A stretch of 64,000 bases of DNA from Pseudomonas jessenii. Its GTDB lineage: Bacteria > Pseudomonadota > Gammaproteobacteria > Pseudomonadales > Pseudomonadaceae. Location: the NCBI RefSeq assembly GCF_002236115.1, contig NZ_NIWT01000006.1, positions 434,001 through 498,000 of the forward strand. Direction: 5' to 3'. Numbering within the stretch: the first letter of the stretch is position 1; the number at the start of each line of letters is the position of its first letter. Shown one piece after another: positions 61,023-64,000 of the stretch. Made by a program: the position numbers and the translations under genes. The notes below the pieces were generated by a model, which saw only the letters and a program-made list of their open reading frames with translations, was not told the origin of the DNA and made no database searches.

Positions 61023-61850
61023 TCAAGGCGCAAACGGCATCACCCGCTTGTGATGGGTCTTGTTGTAGGTATCAACAATGATCTTGAACGCCTCTTCACG
61101 CACCGGGTTGCCGTGCAGGAACGCATCGATCTCGGCATAGGTCACGCCGTGTGACGCTTCGTCCGGTTTGCCGGGCGACAGGTCCTCCAGATCGGCGGTC
61201 GGGACTTTCTCCACCAGCGACTCCGGCGCGCCGAAGCTGCGGGCGATGGCGCGGACCTGATTTTTCACCAGGCCACTCAGTGGCGCCAGGTCGCAGGCGC
61301 CGTCACCGAACTTGGTGAAGAAACCCATCACCGCTTCCGCCGCGTGATCGGTGCCGATCACCAGGCCATGGGCCGCGCCGGCGATGGTGTACTGGGCGAC
61401 CATGCGCATGCGCGCCTTGGTGTTGCCGAGCACGAAGTCCACCGACACCGCATGTTTGCCTTCGAAGGCCGCCACTTCATTGGCCAGGGATTTGACCGCC
61501 GGACCGATGTTCACGGTATGGCGCTCGTCCGGCTTGATGAAATCCACTGAAGCCTGGGCGTCGTGTTCATCGAACTGGGTTTCGTATGGCAGGCGCACGG
61601 CGATGAATTTGTAGGCGGCATCACCGCTGCGCTGGCGCAGTTCACGGACGGCCCGTTGGGCCAGCAGGCCGGCGGTGAGGGAGTCGACACCACCACTGAT
61701 GCCCAGTACCAGGGTCTTGAGCCCGGAATTGACCAGGCAGTCCTGAATGAAGGTCACCCGCCGGGCGACTTCGGCCTCAAGGGCGGCTTCGTCGGCGAAT
61801 GGCGGCTGGACCTTGAGCTGTTCAGCAATCTCACGCTGTACGGCTTGCAT
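61023..61850 (-). CDS. nadE: NH3-dependent NAD+ synthetase
   Basis: A 275-residue enzyme that amidates nicotinic acid adenine dinucleotide to NAD+. The PP-loop SGGVDSLTAGLLA (about residues 54-66) binds ATP pyrophosphate. GNTKARMRMVAQY, GTDHAAEAVMGFFTKFGDGACDLAPLSGL and KPDEASHGVTYAEIDAFL are family signatures. No glutaminase domain, so ammonia is the direct donor. It lies 4 bases after pncB on the same strand. Confidence 0.95.
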   Translation of the reverse strand: MQAVQREIAEQLKVQPPFADEAALEAEVARRVTFIQDCLVNSGLKTLVLGISGGVDSLTAGLLAQRAVRELRQRSGDAAYKFIAVRLPYETQFDEHDAQASVDFIKPDERHTVNIGPAVKSLANEVAAFEGKHAVSVDFVLGNTKARMRMVAQYTIAGAAHGLVIGTDHAAEAVMGFFTKFGDGACDLAPLSGLVKNQVRAIARSFGAPESLVEKVPTADLEDLSPGKPDEASHGVTYAEIDAFLHGNPVREEAFKIIVDTYNKTHHKRVMPFAP

Positions 61851-61854
61851 GAAT

Positions 61855-63081
61855 TCACTCCTTGCTTGATGTACTTGAAAGGGCGGCAGGAACCTGGAAA
61901 ACGTGTCGCAAGTAAGCGACGAAATTCGGGTCTTTGCAGTGCGTCTTGCCTGGCTCGTCGGAGATCTTCGCCACCGGCTGGCCGTTGCAGGCGGTCATTT
62001 TAAGCACGATGCTCATCGGTTCGACACCCGGAATATCACACGTCAGGTTGGTGCCGATGCCGAAGCTGACATTGATCCGACCGCGCAGCGCCCGGAATAT
62101 CTCCAGAGCCTTGGGCAGGGTCAGGCTGTCGGAGAAAGTCAGCGTCTTGCTCATCGGGTCGATGCCGAGCCTGTGATAGTGGGCGATGGCTTTTTCCGCC
62201 CAAACCACCGGATCGCCTGAGTCGTGGCGCAAACCGTCGAAAAGCTTGGCGAAAAACAGATCGAAATCGCCGAGGAAGGCATCAATGGTGATGCAGTCGG
62301 TCAGGGCAATCCCCAGCAGGCCACGGTATTCACGGACCCAGCAATCGAGTGCGGCGATCTGGCTGTCGATCAGCCGCGGGCCAAGTTGCTGGTGCGCCAT
62401 GATCCATTCGTGGGCCATGGTGCCCAGGGGTTTCATGTCCAGCTCCCGGGACAGGTGAACGTTGCTGGTGCCGACGAAGCGTCCGGGGAAATCGTGCTTG
62501 AGCACATTCACCACTTCTTCCTGCACGCGGTAGGAAAAGCGACGACGGGTGCCGAAATCGGCCACCTGCAATTCGGACAATTCGTCGCTGCTGGCGTTGG
62601 CGCTCAGCCAGTCGAACTTGCGGTAGAGCTGCTCGCGGGCCTGTTCCAGCACGACTTCGCGGTAGCGATAGCGGTTGCGCACCTCGCTGACCAGCGCCAG
62701 CAGCGGCACTTCGAACAGGATCACATGCAGCCAGGGGCCCCGCAGGCGGATAAACAGTTCACCGTTTTCGAGGCCGGTGTGGATGTAACGCAGGTTGAAG
62801 CGAAACAACCCGAGAAAGCGCAGGAAGTCCGGCTTCAGGAAGCTGATGCGTTCCAGAAAGCTCAACTGGTCGGCGCTCAGGCTCAGTTCGGCCAGGCGCT
62901 CGATCTGGAATCGGATTTCCGCCAGGTACGGGCGCAAGTCCTCGCCGTTACGGCAACGAAACTCCCATTCGACTTCGACGTTCGGGTAGTTGTGCAGCAC
63001 CGCCTGCATCATCGTCAGCTTGTAGAAGTCGGTGTCGAGCAGGTTCTGCACGATGCGATCGGCAAATACACTCTCGCTCAT
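61855..63081 (-). CDS. pncB: Nicotinate phosphoribosyltransferase
   Basis: A 408-residue enzyme of the Preiss-Handler pathway, making nicotinate mononucleotide from nicotinate and phosphoribosyl pyrophosphate. MSESVFADRIVQNLLDTDFYKLTMMQAV, FVGTSNVHLSRELDMKPLGTMAHEWIMAHQ (with the phosphorylated His loop) and DGLRHDSGDPVVWAEKA are conserved. The start at 63081 is chosen; six residues longer from 63099 is possible. It forms an operon with nadE, so the two successive NAD salvage steps share control. Confidence 0.95.
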   Translation of the reverse strand: MSESVFADRIVQNLLDTDFYKLTMMQAVLHNYPNVEVEWEFRCRNGEDLRPYLAEIRFQIERLAELSLSADQLSFLERISFLKPDFLRFLGLFRFNLRYIHTGLENGELFIRLRGPWLHVILFEVPLLALVSEVRNRYRYREVVLEQAREQLYRKFDWLSANASSDELSELQVADFGTRRRFSYRVQEEVVNVLKHDFPGRFVGTSNVHLSRELDMKPLGTMAHEWIMAHQQLGPRLIDSQIAALDCWVREYRGLLGIALTDCITIDAFLGDFDLFFAKLFDGLRHDSGDPVVWAEKAIAHYHRLGIDPMSKTLTFSDSLTLPKALEIFRALRGRINVSFGIGTNLTCDIPGVEPMSIVLKMTACNGQPVAKISDEPGKTHCKDPNFVAYLRHVFQVPAALSSTSSKE

Positions 63082-63166
63082 AACGGGGGTTCTCCACATT
63101 GAATAGAGCTAGTGGCGCATAACGGTGATGGGGATTGCCAGCAATTTTTTAGCCTGCAGCAGATCC

Positions 63167-63259
63167 TTGTGGGAGCGAGCTTGCTCGCGATAGCGGACTG
63201 ACAGGCAATTCAAATATTGAATTCAATGACGCCATCGCGAGCAAGCTCGCTCCCACAGG
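63167..63259. repeat. REPIN
   Basis: Inverted REP halves 63167-63192 and 63231-63259 between pncB and the LysR gene. Confidence 0.9.
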
Positions 63260-63273
63260 GATTGTGCAGGGGC

Positions 63274-64000
63274 TTAATGTTGCACCGATTCCGGGCTATC
63301 GATCTGCTCCAGCATCCACTTCACAAAGTCCCGCACCTTGGGGACTTCCGCCGAGTGCTCCGGGTACGCCAGGTAGTAGGCGTCGGTGCTGGGCATTGCA
63401 TGCTGCCAGGGAATGACCAGCTTGCCGTCGGCCAGTTCCTCTTCCACCAGAAAACGGGGTAACAGCGCCACGCCGCAGCCGACCTGGGCGGCGCGGATGC
63501 ACATGTAAAAGGTTTCGAAGCGCGGTCCGTGGTAGCTGTGCTCGGTGTGGTAGCCCTGATGGTCGAACCAGTCATGCCAGGCCTGGGGGCGGGAGGCGTT
63601 TTGCAGCAGGACCAGGTCCGTCAGCTGTGTCGGATCGGTAAACGGTGCGTCCGGCAGGCTGCCCGGGGCGCACACCGGCACCAGCTCTTCGCCGAACAGC
63701 TTCAGGCATTCGGTGCCGGGCCGTGAGCCCTGGCCGAAGTAGAACGCCAGGTCGCTGCGACCTTGCAGCAGGTCGTCGGCTTCCTGCTCGCTGCACAGGT
63801 CCAGATGGATCGACGGATGCCGCAGGCGCCAGCCTTTCAGGCGCGGCACCAGCCAGCGTGCACCGAAAGTGGGGGGCGTCGAAACCCGCAGGACTTCTGT
63901 TTCGCCGCCGTAGGAACGCAGGTAATGGGTCGACATCTCGACCTGCGTGAGGATTTTTCGCACCTCAACCAGGTACAGATCGCCAGCCGGCGTCATCTGC
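63274..64000 (-). CDS. LysR-family transcriptional regulator (partial, cut by window end)
   Basis: About 242 residues of a LysR-type regulator are visible. The window cuts off the N-terminal helix-turn-helix; the visible part opens with QMTPAGDLYLVEVRKIL, the end of the DNA-binding domain and linker helix, followed by the effector-binding domain (LRVSTPPTFGARWLVPRLKGWRLRHPSIHLDL..., AAQVGCGVALLPRFLVEEEL). It reads toward pncB from the window end and is of the GcvA type by its start TPPTFGARWL. Target genes are unknown. Confidence 0.9.
   Translation of the reverse strand, partial: QMTPAGDLYLVEVRKILTQVEMSTHYLRSYGGETEVLRVSTPPTFGARWLVPRLKGWRLRHPSIHLDLCSEQEADDLLQGRSDLAFYFGQGSRPGTECLKLFGEELVPVCAPGSLPDAPFTDPTQLTDLVLLQNASRPQAWHDWFDHQGYHTEHSYHGPRFETFYMCIRAAQVGCGVALLPRFLVEEELADGKLVIPWQHAMPSTDAYYLAYPEHSAEVPKVRDFVKWMLEQIDSPESVQH

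Overview
The window comes from a gamma-proteobacterial chromosome, almost certainly a member of the Pseudomonas fluorescens group. Evidence: high-GC codon use, dense REP/REPIN palindromes of the GCGAGCAAGCTCGCTCC type, an RhdA-type rhodanese with the CQTHHR active loop, an azurin gene with an ANR-like box, and a gene order that matches, as I remember it, the conserved pseudomonad block parE-parC-serB-psd-rhdA-motAB-rsgA-orn-queG-nnr-tsaE-amiB-mutL-miaA-hfq-hflXKC-hisZ-purA-rnr-rlmB-rpsF-rpsR-rplI-dnaB ... azu-nadE-pncB.

Layout. 1-986: the end of an IS3-family insertion sequence (minus strand, cut by the window edge) that abuts a broken REP. 1116-7464: yqiA-parE-two envelope proteins-parC (topoisomerase IV). 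7469-7740: an unexplained three-stem inverted-repeat structure. 7907-16162: PqiC-like lipoprotein, Smp/YtjB-like membrane protein, serB, psd, rhdA and an HDOD protein. 15214-17212: motAB behind a good FliA-type promoter. 17213-19966: an accessory pocket with a small Pseudomonas-type protein and a translationally coupled minus-strand operon of TIR (ThsB-like) / caspase-like protease / second TIR, which is the best defence-system candidate. 19967-33654: core block (ribosome assembly GTPase, RNA decay, queuosine, NAD(P)HX repair, t6A, cell wall, mismatch repair, tRNA modification, Hfq, HflX, HflKC). 33967-38583: hisZ, purA and a chemoreceptor. 38704-41279: ferric-iron ABC permease and binding protein without an ATPase gene. 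41553-41893: two tandem tRNA-Leu(CAG), each with its own promoter and terminator. 42118-49413: RNase R, RlmB, ribosomal protein operon and DnaB. 49600-51903: YgiQ. 52271-59008: a three-gene transglutaminase/DUF2126, ATP-grasp/alpha-E, transglutaminase operon. 59222-63081: small charged protein, LOG-family enzyme, azurin, nadE, pncB. 63274-64000: a LysR regulator cut by the window edge.

Most of the window is housekeeping. The accessory or unexplained parts are the IS end, the structured repeat after parC, the TIR-caspase pocket between motB and rsgA, and about a dozen REPINs, which sit in intergenic regions only. All functional calls rest on reading motifs and gene order by eye; no database search was run.
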